Assembly: GCA_904066235.2 (NCBI GenBank)
Contig: CAJFCV020000001.1
Coordinates: 496,001-560,000 of the forward strand
DNA length: 64,000 nt
Direction of reading: 5' to 3'
Origin: Bursaphelenchus xylophilus
Taxonomy: Eukaryota; Nematoda; Chromadorea; Rhabditida; Aphelenchoididae
A program made the position numbers and the translations under genes. Below are positions 19,817 through 30,671 of the stretch, one piece after another; position 1 is the first letter of the stretch, and each line of letters opens with the position of its first letter. The notes under the pieces are model-generated. The model worked only from the letters and a program-made list of their open reading frames with translations. It was not told where the DNA came from and did not search any database.

Positions 19817-20161
19817 ATTCCATTCTCGGAGATGACTTCCCCTTCTAGGACGTAATGCTCTAATCCGACGTAAACGGTTATTTGAATAAAAATTTTGGAA
19901 CAGAAATCGATTATATTTGCTAATACTCTGTTTTTTTTTTACTTTTGACCTCCCAAGATTTAATGCAAATAAGGTTTGCTTCGGAAAAAGTGAAAAGCCG
20001 CATTTTTTGGGGTTTTGTTGGGTTGTGATCTCAACGGATTACTTGTTGGGCTTTCGGCAGCCCAGTTCTTGTTTTTAAAATTTGCAAAAGAAGTGTTGTA
20101 AAATTGAAAAAATTTTGCACACACTTGAGCCATAGGCCACATATCAACCTCTCAAAGCCTT

Positions 20162-22817
20162 ACAAGGGAAGTCACTTAAATCACGGATCGATTTTGTAAA
20201 ACGACTGTTACAGCGATGGGGAGGGTAGGAAGTAGATATCAAATCTGAAAACCGCTACCTCCACCGGCCTCTCGGAGCCGAGATAATTGACCAAAAAGTT
20301 TGCCCAAATTCCTCCGATCATTTCTTCCTTCCGAAAGAAGAAAATCCAGCGAACCGAATGGTCCGGTGGTCTGGAAGCGCGCTTCCGGGCCTTCACCTTT
20401 TCAGGTTCGAATCCGCGCGGGACTCGGACTTGCGAAAAATTTATGTTGCTGTGATCCAGAAAATTTTCTAGCAATTTATTTTTTAATTTTTTGCCTATTT
20501 TACGGTAAATTTTCAACCTTGCAAATTCAAATCGTTTGGAACTTTCAAATTATTACTCTAAAAATTGTAAAATATGCAAAAAATCAAAAATTTTATCTTA
20601 CCGGTAAACTTACTGTATTACAGGAAAAGTTTAATAAATTATTTGACCCATGCGGATTCGAACCTGAAAAGGTCAAGGCCCGGAAGCGCGCTTCCAGACC
20701 ACCGGACCACTCGGTTCTCTTCTCTCATTCTTTCGGAAGAGAGGACTATTCGGAGCAACTTTTTTTGGGCAAACCTTTTTGGTCGATTATCTCGGCTCCC
20801 AGAGGCCGGTGGAGGTAGCGGTTTTCAGATTTGATATCTCCGTCCTACCCTCCCCATCGCTGTAACAGTCGTTTTAAAAAATCGATCCGTGACTTAAAAC
20901 AAGTTTTCCGAGAGACTCGAGCTTTCAGATTTGCCTTGTGCACATGAAACAGGATGTCACAGTAGAGCCATGAAACACTAACCATGTGTTACCCTAACCG
21001 CGAGTACTAAATTTCAGAAAAAATTTTTTTGATTACTGGCCTACTGTAGGTGTACTGTAGCTTTCCCGCATTTCCAGGATCTCAGCCACGAGAGGTTGGA
21101 TTCTCTCCGGACCTTCTCTGTGTTATAGAACGGAAAATTCTAAGCAACTTTCGTATTGACACCTTTTCCCTAGGACTTCTGGAAGTATGTGAAAAATTTG
21201 CATATTTGGCAAAAAATTTATATTTCTTAAATTTTCTAAAAAATTTGCATATCGGGACGTCCTTTTTATTGCTCTAAATGACGCTCCATGAAGCAACAAT
21301 TCAAACGGTATATAGGTCATCGCGAGGCGTTCTGCCTATGTTGCAAACGAGGCTTCTAAAGGTCGGGTCATCACGGATTTTTCTCGGGCTAAAACTTTGT
21401 ATGCGAGATATTGGGACAAAATTTGGTTTTATTATAATCTACGCAAAATTCTAAGACTTTTGGACCACACTTTTATGAGTCTCAGACCGACCGGTCGAAA
21501 GATACGACCGATTCTTGAGACTTTTCCGGTATTTTACAATTTTTACCCGGAAGGTGACGGAATTTCGGGGTTTCTTTGATTGCGTTTAATTCAGCGTCTG
21601 TGAATAACTCAATGTTTGTCGCTTTTCATACTTTAGCTATTCAAGTTTTTTTGAAAAGTTGGTTGTCGCTTCTAGGAATATTCTGAGGTACACCTGTATT
21701 TTTTTTTGGAGTCTGACACCATGCCGCAAGTAAGCTTCTAAGAGGAAAAATTGACAAAATTACCTTTTTTAGTTGCCGCATTTCGAGATTATTCTATAGA
21801 CCGAATCGATCAAAATATTTTCCATTTATTTTCAGTTCAGAAAAAATCATGCAAATTTTTGTCGGTTTTTCCTCAAAGAAATTTTAATATCTAAAATACT
21901 TAACGCTAATGTGATGAATGGAACACGTATCTAGTTTAAATTATATGTTCGGATTCAATTGTGCCATCAGAATGCTGAATTTCAGTCATTAAAATGGAGT
22001 TTTGTTAGATATTGCGCAAAAATTTTTAGACAAAAATTCCTTTTTTTCGCGAACATCCGTATCGGTATGCGGGATCGATGTACGTAGGCAACTTTGTACG
22101 TGCTACATCGAATACTACCATCAGAATCCTAGAAACCCAGAAATTTCGTCACCTTCCGGGTAAAAATTGTAAAATACCGGAAAAGTCTCAAGAATCGGTC
22201 GTATCTTTCGACCGGTCGGTCTGAGACTCATAAAAGTGTGGTCCAAAAGTCTTAAAATTTTGCGTAGATTATAATAAAACCAAATTTTGTCCCAATATCT
22301 TGCATATAAAATTTTAGCCCGAGAAAAATCCGTGATGACCCGACCTTTAGAAGCCTCGTTTGCAACATAGGCAGAACGCCTTGCGATGACCTATATACCG
22401 TTTGAATTGTTGCTTCATGGAGCGTCATTTAGAGCAATAAAAAGGACGTCCCGATATGCAAATTTTTTTAGAAAGGTTAAGAAATATAAATTTTTTGCCA
22501 AATATGCAAATTTTTCACATACTTCCAGAAGTCCTAGGGAAAATGTGTCAATACGAAAGTTGCTTAGAATTGTCCATTCTATAACACAGAGAAGGTCCGG
22601 AGAGAATCCAACCTGTCGTGGCTGAGATCCTGGAAATGCGGGAAAGCTACAGTACACCTACAGTAGGCCAGTAATCAAAAAAATTTTTTCTGAAATTTAG
22701 TACTCGCGGTTAGGGTAACACATGGTTAGTGTTTCATGGCTCTACTGTGACATCCTGTTTCATGTGCACAGCTAGCTCGACCCTTACAAAAAAGCTGTTT
22801 TAAGTGACTTCCCTTGT
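20162..22817. mobile_element. Nested inverted-repeat structure, 2.66 kb
   Basis: The outer ends ACAAGGGAAGTCACTTAAA (20162-20180) and its exact complement (22799-22817) enclose two foldbacks. The first (20174-20898) has arms of ~250 bp that carry GGTTCGAATCC, a B-box-like sequence. The second (20937-22770) has arms of ~640 bp, beginning TGTGCACATGAAACAGGATG, around a ~560-bp centre. No open frame codes for a recognisable transposase; frames in the arms occur as mirror-image pairs. Confidence 0.8.
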
Positions 22818-22856
22818 TAGCTCGCGTTTTGCAGTGAGAGCCGAGATATTCAACGA

Positions 22857-22998
22857 TCTACAGTGGAGGACAAGATTCATTGGCAAAAAACGTACCATTT
22901 TGCATCCGGGAAGTATCAAAAATGCGGCAAAATACCTCGCTCTCCAACTGAAAAAAAACTCCGATTTCAAAAGCGCGCCGGCTCTTTTTGTGAGGGAA
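22857..22998. repeat. Repeat R2 copy (ACCATTTTGCATCCGGGAAG)
   Basis: An incomplete copy of an element also present at 25342-25519 and 34417-34664. It shares CTACAGTGG at the end and the phrase TTTGCATCCGGGAAGTATCA. The rest of the interval up to the carboxylesterase start holds nothing else recognisable. Confidence 0.7.
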
Positions 22999-23232
22999 AA
23001 TTTGCAAAAAACTTGTTTTTTTTCCAACTTTCGACCGAAAAATCTGGGTCGTTTCTGCAAAGCGCGAGCTAAGATTTCGCCTATGTCTTAAAAAATAATG
23101 CTCTAGTTTTAAACTAACTTTCATCTAATCCTGCCCGTGTACTTCTCAAAAAACTCGATTTAAATATAACGAAATTCTCCCATAACTCCAGTTAAAAGCA
23201 TGTAAAACGTCGAAAAAACGTTGATTTAGACC

Positions 23233-26200
23233 ATGTCGGCCTTCTTATGGCTAGCCATTTTCCTCCCAGCGGTCTGTGCGCTCCGACCTTCGCGGGAAGT
23301 TCATACGGAACAAGGCACAGTGCAGGGATTTGTGGAGACTTCCAACCAAAAAGATGTCGAGATTTTCTTGGGAATCCCGTATGCGGAGGCCCCGATCAGC
23401 AAAGAGGACTGGTTTGCGGTGAGTAAAAATTAATTTACGGGTTTAGAGGAATGTCCATTTTTTTCGTAATTTGCATAATTTTCAATTTTAAATAAAAAAT
23501 GGCATAATTTTTTGGAAAACAGTAAAATTTATGATACAGATGATCCATAAAGAAATATTTGGGATTTTGGAAAATTTGCATTAATTAAAAAATTTGCATA
23601 AATAAAAAATTTGCACAATTTTATGGAAAAACTAAAAATTACAGGTATTGGGAGCGCTAATAAAAAACTTCTTTTAATGCTTTTTGCAAAATTTTTAACA
23701 TATATTTTTAAAATTTGCATAATTTTCTAAAATTTGCATAATTTCAAAAATCGCTGAAAATTGTTCCAAAACACTCCAGTGTAAATAAAAATAATTTTCA
23801 GCCCTCAAAACCAGCCCTGCATTGGACAGGAGTCAGAAACACCTCTGAATTTGCTCCATCTTGTTGGTTTCCAAATGCACGCGATCTTAATAACGGACAG
23901 TCACTGGATTGCCTCTACTTGAATGTGTTTGCACCCTCATGGTCGGTAAGCAACTTATTTATTCTGTTTTTCGTCAAAATCATGGATTTCGCACTGTGCA
24001 ATTCTTGATTTTTTTTGCACTGTGCAGTCTATTTTTGAAAACGCACGGCGCAGCCAAATCTTAGATAATCTAATGGCAAATTTATTGGTTAAATTGCACA
24101 GTATGGCCGTATATTCAAGCTACATTACAATTTTTTTATTTGGATTACACAGTAAAACGATTTTTTAATTTTAAAAAATTTTCCGCACTGTGCAAAAAAA
24201 GTTTTTATAAAAATAAATTTACTATTTAAAAAGCCTTCAAACTTCGTATTTTACTCCTTTCCAGTCCCACTCACCCCCTCTTCCCGTCCTTTTCTACATT
24301 CACGGCGGCGAGTATGTCAGCGGAACGCCGGAAGATTTCGGCGACCGCGCCGTTGCCGCCATTCTGCCAGCTCGCCAAGATGTCATCGTTGTGACGATGG
24401 CCTACAGGTTCGGAATTCTGGGATTCTACACAACCGGCGACGACACCGCCCCCGGAAATCAAGGGCTTTGGGATTTGGCCGAGGCCTTGAGATGGACCTA
24501 TAACAATATCGAGCACTTTGGCGGAGATCCAAGAAGAATTACCGTGGGAGGACACAGTACTGGCAGCATGTCAGCGGAGATTTTGAGTCTATCGCCGGTC
24601 TCTAAAGGCGAGATTTTTGAGGGTTTTCGGAAATTTGATGATTTTCGTCCGATTTTGGCCTAAAAAAGGACGAAAAACTCATTTTTTGTGCAAAAATGGG
24701 GTTTTTTTTGTTTTTGCGAAGCAAAATACATATTTTTCTTGGTCCAATATAACATAATGGACTGTACAAGCATAGATACTACTTCAATCCGCCCTAAAAA
24801 CAAATTTTTACAATGAGTTTTGACGATTTCTTCCATAAAAATCGAAATTTTAAATTTCCTCCAAAATTCTTGAAATCGTTTTTTGAAAAAAAAATGTTTT
24901 GCCGTATAACACTCCTATATGATGTGTTCTTACTATATCGATCAAAATTTTAATTTCAGACATGGTCCATCAACTCATTTTAATGTCCGGAACCAACGAT
25001 TTCCAATGGGAGCCCATGAAATCCGAGGAAACCTTCGAAAATGTGAAAACGTTTGCCCACGAATACCTAAATTTCACTGCTAAATCGAACGACACTAAAA
25101 CTGAGTTGAGCAGTTTTCTGCAATCCCAAGATCCCAAAGATTTCGAAATCTCTTATAAATATAATGGGCAAGAACGAACGCTCAAGATGTGGGCAAGCTA
25201 CGACGGAAAGTTCATCCCGGACACTATTGATAAACTGAGAAAGCAATCGCTACGGCCCGCTACGTTAGTGGGATGCACTAGATTTGAAGCGATTTTGCTC
25301 GGTAAGTTTGGAAAAGTAGGGAAAGGAATCTGACCGGACATCTACAGTGGGGGACCTGATCCAGGGCAAAAAGGTACCATTTTGCATCCGGGAAGTATCA
25401 AAAAATGTGGCAAAATACTTCCCTCTCCAAGTGAAAAAACTCCGATTTCAAAAGCGCACCCGCTCTTTTTGTGAGTTTATGGGCGCGCTTTGCGACTGGA
25501 ATCAGGCCCCTCACTGTAGACGAAAATGAATGGTGTTGTCCAATATAAAAAAAATTGTTTTTCAGCTAATGTCGAGGGCGATAATTACTACGAAGAAGCG
25601 AAAAGAACGGTTATCAAGCAAATTTTACGAAGCCAAAAATACGATGACTCAAAGAACCAAAGAGACGCCGAAGAAATTTTATCTCAATTCTTGCAGTACT
25701 CCGCCAAAGATAATGATACTCAACAATACTGGAGGAATTATACGGAGGTGAGTTGACGAACAAAGTCCTATCGCCATATCGGTTAGAAGGAGCGTCATTA
25801 ATTGGGGAAAAAGGCTTGGGGAAACTGAAAAATGACCTTTCTTCGATGTAAGCGTCGAAATTAGAATATTCGATGGTGCTGATTTCGAAAATGACATTCA
25901 TTTTTTGATCGTTCTTTTTTCCTTCAGTAGTAATAAAGTATGATAAAGTTGTAATTTCTAGATTTTTTTTCGCAAATACTTGATTTAGGGGTTTTCGATG
26001 GTGCTGATTTCAAATCAGAAAAAAATTAGTCAGATTTTCGGAATCAGCACTATCGAAAAACTCTAAATAGAGTATTTATGAAAAAATTTCAAAAAATTAC
26101 CACTCTACAGTACTACGTAAGAAAAACAGTAAAGATCAACAAAATGAATGTCATTTTCGAAATCGGCACCCTCGATTATCCTAATTTCAACATTTACATC

Positions 26201-26801
26201 GACGAAAAATAATATTTTTAAGTTTCCCCAACGTCTTTTCCCCAATGGTCATTTGACCATTTAGACTAATTTTCAAGCCAAAAATTTACATTTTCAGCTA
26301 ATGTCGGATGTATTTTTCACCACTGGCATCTACAAATACGTAATGGAACATGTCCAAGTCTCCGAACGCCCAATTTTCGTCTACCGCTTCGATCACTACT
26401 TTTCCGGCCACCATAATCGCAGAAAAATTGACGGCTCCACTCATGCCGACGACATTCCCTTCGTCCTCGGAGACTACGTCATCAATGGCGAGAAGTTTTC
26501 CGCTCAGGACAATATAGTTTTACAGCAATTTTCGAGTTTTGTCGGGAATTTTGTAAAATTCGGCAATCCAAATGGCTCTCCGCAAATTTATGGAGGACAA
26601 GAATGGACGGCGGTGAGAAGAAACACCGACAAATTGGATCATTTCGTCTACAACTACTACGAGAATGGAATGAGTGACAACTGGTTTGATGGAAGGCACA
26701 AAAAATGGATCCAAATTCGAGAGAAATACGCGAAATCGGCGGGTGTGGTGAAGAATTCCATTTTTGTTCTTGTTTTGGCATGGTTTGTAGTTCATTTTTA
26801 A
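23233..26801 (+). CDS. Type-B carboxylesterase, secreted and probably membrane-anchored
   Basis: Six exons are 23233-23418, 23802-23945, 24265-24607, 24960-25301, 25566-25747 and 26298-26801, giving 566 aa, the usual family length. There is a signal peptide (MSAFLWLAIFLPAVCA), then GTVQGF, FLGIPYAEAP and DCLYLNVFAP. The oxyanion loop is FYIHGGEY, followed by NQGLWDLAEALRW. The nucleophile elbow is GGHSTGS, keeping GxSxG but with HST in place of the common ESA. The acidic residue lies in GCTRFEAILL and the catalytic His in THADDIPFVLG, so the Ser-Glu-His triad is present. The last 15 residues are hydrophobic, suggesting a GPI or tail anchor. The family hydrolyses carboxylic esters. Exon 3 appears to use a GC donor (AAAG-GCGAG); a GTTTTC donor 15 bases on would insert five residues. 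The stop overlaps an AATAAA. Confidence 0.9.
25342..25519. mobile_element. R2 inverted-repeat element in carboxylesterase intron 4
   Basis: The ends CTACAGTGGGGGACCTGATCC and GGATCAGG-like/CCCCTCACTGTAG are inverted repeats. The interior shares the ACCATTTTGCATCCGGGAAG phrase with the other two R2 copies. Non-coding. Confidence 0.75.
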
Positions 26802-26887
26802 TAAAGTAGAATTGAAAAAGGATGATTTTTTAATCAATTTTTCCTGATAAAATCAAAACTTATCAGAGAGATTTATTACAACTACAC

Positions 26888-28558
26888 CTATCCATATCGT
26901 TTATTATTTCCGCAGGTCAAACAATTCGCAAATCCCATCAAATTCCTCCCATAATCGATATACATACAGTACTCGTAAAATACAGCCGAACTTAGGATCC
27001 ACTGCATGTTGTCTGGGTTCGAACTAATGGTACGAATATTGATAGTACTACTCGTAGACGAATTTCGAAGAACATTATAATCTTCCAGATCAATTTGAAA
27101 GCCATCGGACAAGATCCACGTGAAGTTCTGCGTGATTTTGGTGGTAATATTGTAGACGAAACCCGAATCTGGTTTAGGAGAGATAACTTGGCTGTTTAGA
27201 AGATGCGTTAACACATAATCTGGCGCGTAGAAGATGTCAGTTTCGGTGATTCCAATCTATAATAACGGCCGTTATGAGGAGATTAACCACAATCGAAACA
27301 ATGATTGGCAACAATAACTGACGTTTCTTCTTCAGAGGTTCCCTATTTGGGAAGAGAGACAGAGAAAAGACGTTCCCTCTCGCACGAAAAGGAACCCATT
27401 TCTTTTCCGAATAAGCGAATTCTAGCTTTCCAAACACACAGATTTCGATTGAATGTATTGGCATCCTGGTTATTGGCAAATATCTCGGCAGCCTTTGCTA
27501 TGGAGGATTTTTGACCAGCCCCACCGGTACCATAAGTCAGTCAGTCTCATCTGATGGTTAAACCTCTCCGACAGCTTACCCGGAAATTTTGTTTGGCTTT
27601 ATAGCTCATAAATTCGACTTGCACTCCATCAAACATAAATTCTAGACGATTTGTCAGGTCGAGTTTGTTGTACGTCCCGCAATGTTCCTTTACATGTTCG
27701 CCAAAGATAATTTGCCGGTTAGCTCGATGCAAACTGTAACCGATTGATAACATTGGTTCTGGTATTATTCCAGCCATGAAAAGATCATTGACAAAGGATT
27801 CGTTGAACGATCGGCGACGAAGTCCAACCTTGTTACTGAAAATGATAAGAGCACTCTTACGTCTTTACCGCTGGAACATGGTCTTTCGCAGAGGTGTTTT
27901 ACAATGCCTCCTGCTTTCAGTAACCTACTTAAATGTTGATTCCACATTCCCCGTTCTCCCATTTAGGCTTGTTACGAGGTTCAAGGCAAACCGCGTCTTT
28001 CCCAACTCCATTTCAGCGTTGGAAGCTCCGCCTTTGAATACAATTAAATCTTCGGCATAGACTCCACTCGATTCTCCATCGGCAGCCTTCCACGGCTGCG
28101 GTAATATTTTGAATTCGGTGGAATCCACGCGGTAAGCGCTTTCAGGTACATGACCTGTGCATCTTAATTCTCGAAGGACCTTGGATGTGCAACACAAAGG
28201 GTTACAGTAGGCACGACAGAACTGCGCTAAACAGAGAGCACTCAGAAAGCGATTCGACATGAATGGATCCTAACGTAATACACAAAAAGAAAACCTCCTT
28301 ACGTATTTCGCAGTATCTTTGGCAACCGCCAAAGTCTTTCAAACAGAGGAAACCAGAAATCTCCAGATCTGGTGAAGTGAATGAAAAGCTCACATGCATG
28401 GAAAAATTCCTGCTCCCAATATAAAATTCGGTATAGGTAAAGCTGTTGAGAAAAACATTAAAGCGATAAACCTGTGGCGTTAATGTTAGAGGGTTAGCTA
28501 TAGTTGCCAAAACCAGCCAAAACAAAATCGGACCCATGAAAAACAGGGTTCCACTCAA
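26888..28558 (-). CDS. Pepsin-fold (A1) protein lacking catalytic aspartates, intact copy
   Basis: Exons are 28558-28303, 28226-27929, 27835-27580 and 27256-26888, giving 392 aa with consistent phases. A hydrophobic N-terminus serves as signal peptide. Pepsin landmarks are FYIGSRNFSMHVSFSFTSP in the place of the first V.IGTP.Q...FDTGS, SFVNDLFMAGIIPEPMLSIGYS then IIFGEHVKEHC, IGITETDIFYAP where the second DTGTS loop should be, and MQWILSSAVFYEYCMYIDYG ending LMGFANC, matching the WILGDVFLR..Y.VFD...IGFA ending. Both catalytic Asp positions are replaced (Ser and Glu by my alignment), so it should not be an active protease. A binding, inhibitory or storage role is speculation. Cysteine-rich inserts lie around residues 70-115. 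It is 86 bases from the converging carboxylesterase gene. Confidence 0.78.
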
Positions 28559-28577
28559 TTCGGACGTGTAAGTTCCG

Positions 28578-28608
28578 TGTGATAAGACGCTTATAACGCG
28601 TTTAATCG
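28578..28608 (-). promoter_or_regulatory. Conserved promoter block: TATA-like plus GATA site
   Basis: Read in gene direction, CGATTAAACGCG is followed by TTATAAG and then CTTATCACA, about 20-50 bases upstream of the ATG. The identical block sits at the same distance upstream of the paralog (30397-30427). CTTATC is a WGATAR site, the class used by intestinal GATA factors in nematodes. The TTATAAG could be a TATA box. Confidence 0.6.
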
Positions 28609-28973
28609 AGACGAGGTATAATATCTGCTTGCTCTGTCTTCTGTCTGATTGACTCTTTTTCGATTGAGAACAATCGTCTTAGTGAGAGAAGGTTGACAAC
28701 ACACGGTGTTCCGCCTTTTCCCAACTCTACCATATTTTATGGGTGTTCCAAATGTCAACCGCTATACACCAAATTCTAAAAAAGAGGATCATATAGTCCT
28801 TACAAGACCGCACGACGATTAGGCACGCCCAATATATATGTCTTAACTCTCAGCGATGTACCTTCAATCCGAATATTTCGAAAAATACATATTTATAAAA
28901 TACAGCAAGTTACAAGCGGCATTAAGTGGGCGAACAATACAACGAGGAAAATTCACGCATTTATTCGCGCCTT

Positions 28974-30377
28974 TCATTTTTTTCCGCAGGTGAGACATTC
29001 TGCAAAGCCCATTAGATTCTTTCCATAATCTATATGCAATACTCAAAGAACACCGCCGAACTGAGAATCCATTGCATGTTGTCAGGGTTTGGGCTGATTG
29101 GCAGAATATAAATTATACGAGCCACATGGTACTCTCGAATAACATTATAATCTTGCAGATCAATACGAAAACCATCAGACAACGTCCACGTGAAATTTTG
29201 CAACTGTTTTGTGTTGACGAAGTAGACATATCCCGACTCTTTTTTGAAAGAGATAATTTTGCTGTGCAGAAGACGCGTTAATGCATAATGTGGTGCGTGG
29301 AAGGTATCAGATTCAGAAAGTCCAATCTGAAACGGTTGCCGGAGTTAGAACTTGGAGCGGAAGGTCTTTTTTTTAACTCCTACTTCAATAGCTTACCCGG
29401 AAGTTTTGTGATTCCGTGTAGCTCATGAAAACAACGTCTATTCCATCAAACATAAATTCCAAACGATTCGTCAGGTCGATCTTGTTATATTCGCCGCAAT
29501 GCTCTCTTACATGCCTGCCAAATGTAACAGCGCGGTTAGCCGGGTGATGACTGTAACCGATCGATAGAATTGGCTCGGGTATTATTCCGGCGATGTAAAG
29601 GTCATTGACAAAAGATTCGTTGAACGATCGGCGACGAAGTCCAACTTTGTTACTGAAAATGATAACAGCGCTCTTGCGCCTTTATCGCTGGAAGAGCGTC
29701 TTTCGCAGAGGTGTTTTACTATGCTTCCTGCTTTCAGCAACCTACTTAAATGTTATTTCTATATTCACCGTTCGTTCATCTAGGCTTTCATCTAGCAAGG
29801 TTCAAGGCAAACCGCGTCTTTCCCAACTCCATTTCGGCGTTGGAAGCTCCGCCTTTGAATACAATTAAATCTTCGGCATAGACTCCGATCGATTCTCCAT
29901 CGGCAGTCTTCCATGGCTGCGGTAATATTTCGAATTCGGTGGAGTTCATACGGTATGCGTTCGGGACAAACCTTGTGCATCTTAATTCTCGAAGGAGCTT
30001 GGATGTGCAACACAAAGGGTTACAGTAGAGACGACAGAACTGCGCTGAACAGAGAGCACTCAGAAAGCGATTCGATGTGAATAGATCGTGATGTAGTTAC
30101 ACATAAAGAAAATCTCCTTACGTGTATCACAGTATTTTTGGCAAGCGCCGAAGTCTTTCAAACAAAAGAAACCAGCGATCTCCAGATCTGGTGAAGTGAA
30201 TGAAAAGGTTGCAAGCATGGAAAAATTCTTGATCCCGATGGAAAGTTGCCTGTAGGTAAAGCCGTTTAGAACAACATCAAAACGGTACTCTTGTGGCGTT
30301 AATGTTAGAGGATTAACAATACTTGCCAAAAACAGGCAAAACAAAATCGAATCCATGAAACAAAGAGTCCCATTCAT
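28974..30377 (-). pseudogene. Pepsin-fold (A1) paralog, frameshifted
   Basis: This is the tandem copy of the gene at 26888-28558, with the same four-exon layout (30377-30122, 30044-29746, 29652-29397, from 29326). Two defects break it. A four-base excess near the end of exon 2 brings an in-frame TGA at 29790-29788 and puts the junction out of phase. A four-base loss in exon 4 gives a TAG at 29032-29030, removing the last ~20 residues of the pepsin ending; alignable sequence continues to about 28974. The rest is well conserved, so the loss looks recent. The catalytic positions are degenerate here too. Sequencing error or an alternative splice that skips the lesion cannot be excluded. Confidence 0.7.
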
Positions 30378-30396
30378 TTCCGTGGTGGAAGTTCCC

Positions 30397-30427
30397 TGTG
30401 ATAAGACGCTTATAACGCGTTTAATCG
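30397..30427 (-). promoter_or_regulatory. Conserved promoter block of the pseudogene copy
   Basis: Identical to the block at 28578-28608, with the same spacing to the ATG (TTATAAG then CTTATCACA in gene direction). Upstream of it the two loci diverge quickly, so the block stands out. Confidence 0.55.
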
Positions 30428-30671
30428 TGACAAGTAGGGTGCACCATCGGCTTACTCTGCCTGATATATTTTTCTTCGATTGTGAAGAACCCTCTAGATA
30501 AAAGGGCCATTTTGTTCGACAAAATACGGTATCCGGCCTTTTCCTAATGTGAAGAAACGTTTCTTTGTCGTTGAATAGTCTTTTACATAATCAAGTTATT
30601 ATTTTCACATAAATTCAATAATTTGAATATTAAAATTCAGATTAAAATTGAATGTTCTTTGCAAATTCCAG

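Noticed and set aside
20340..20425. Functional tRNA gene in the foldback arm
   Set aside because: Only a B-box-like GGTTCGAATCC is present; no acceptor stem or anticodon arm can be folded.
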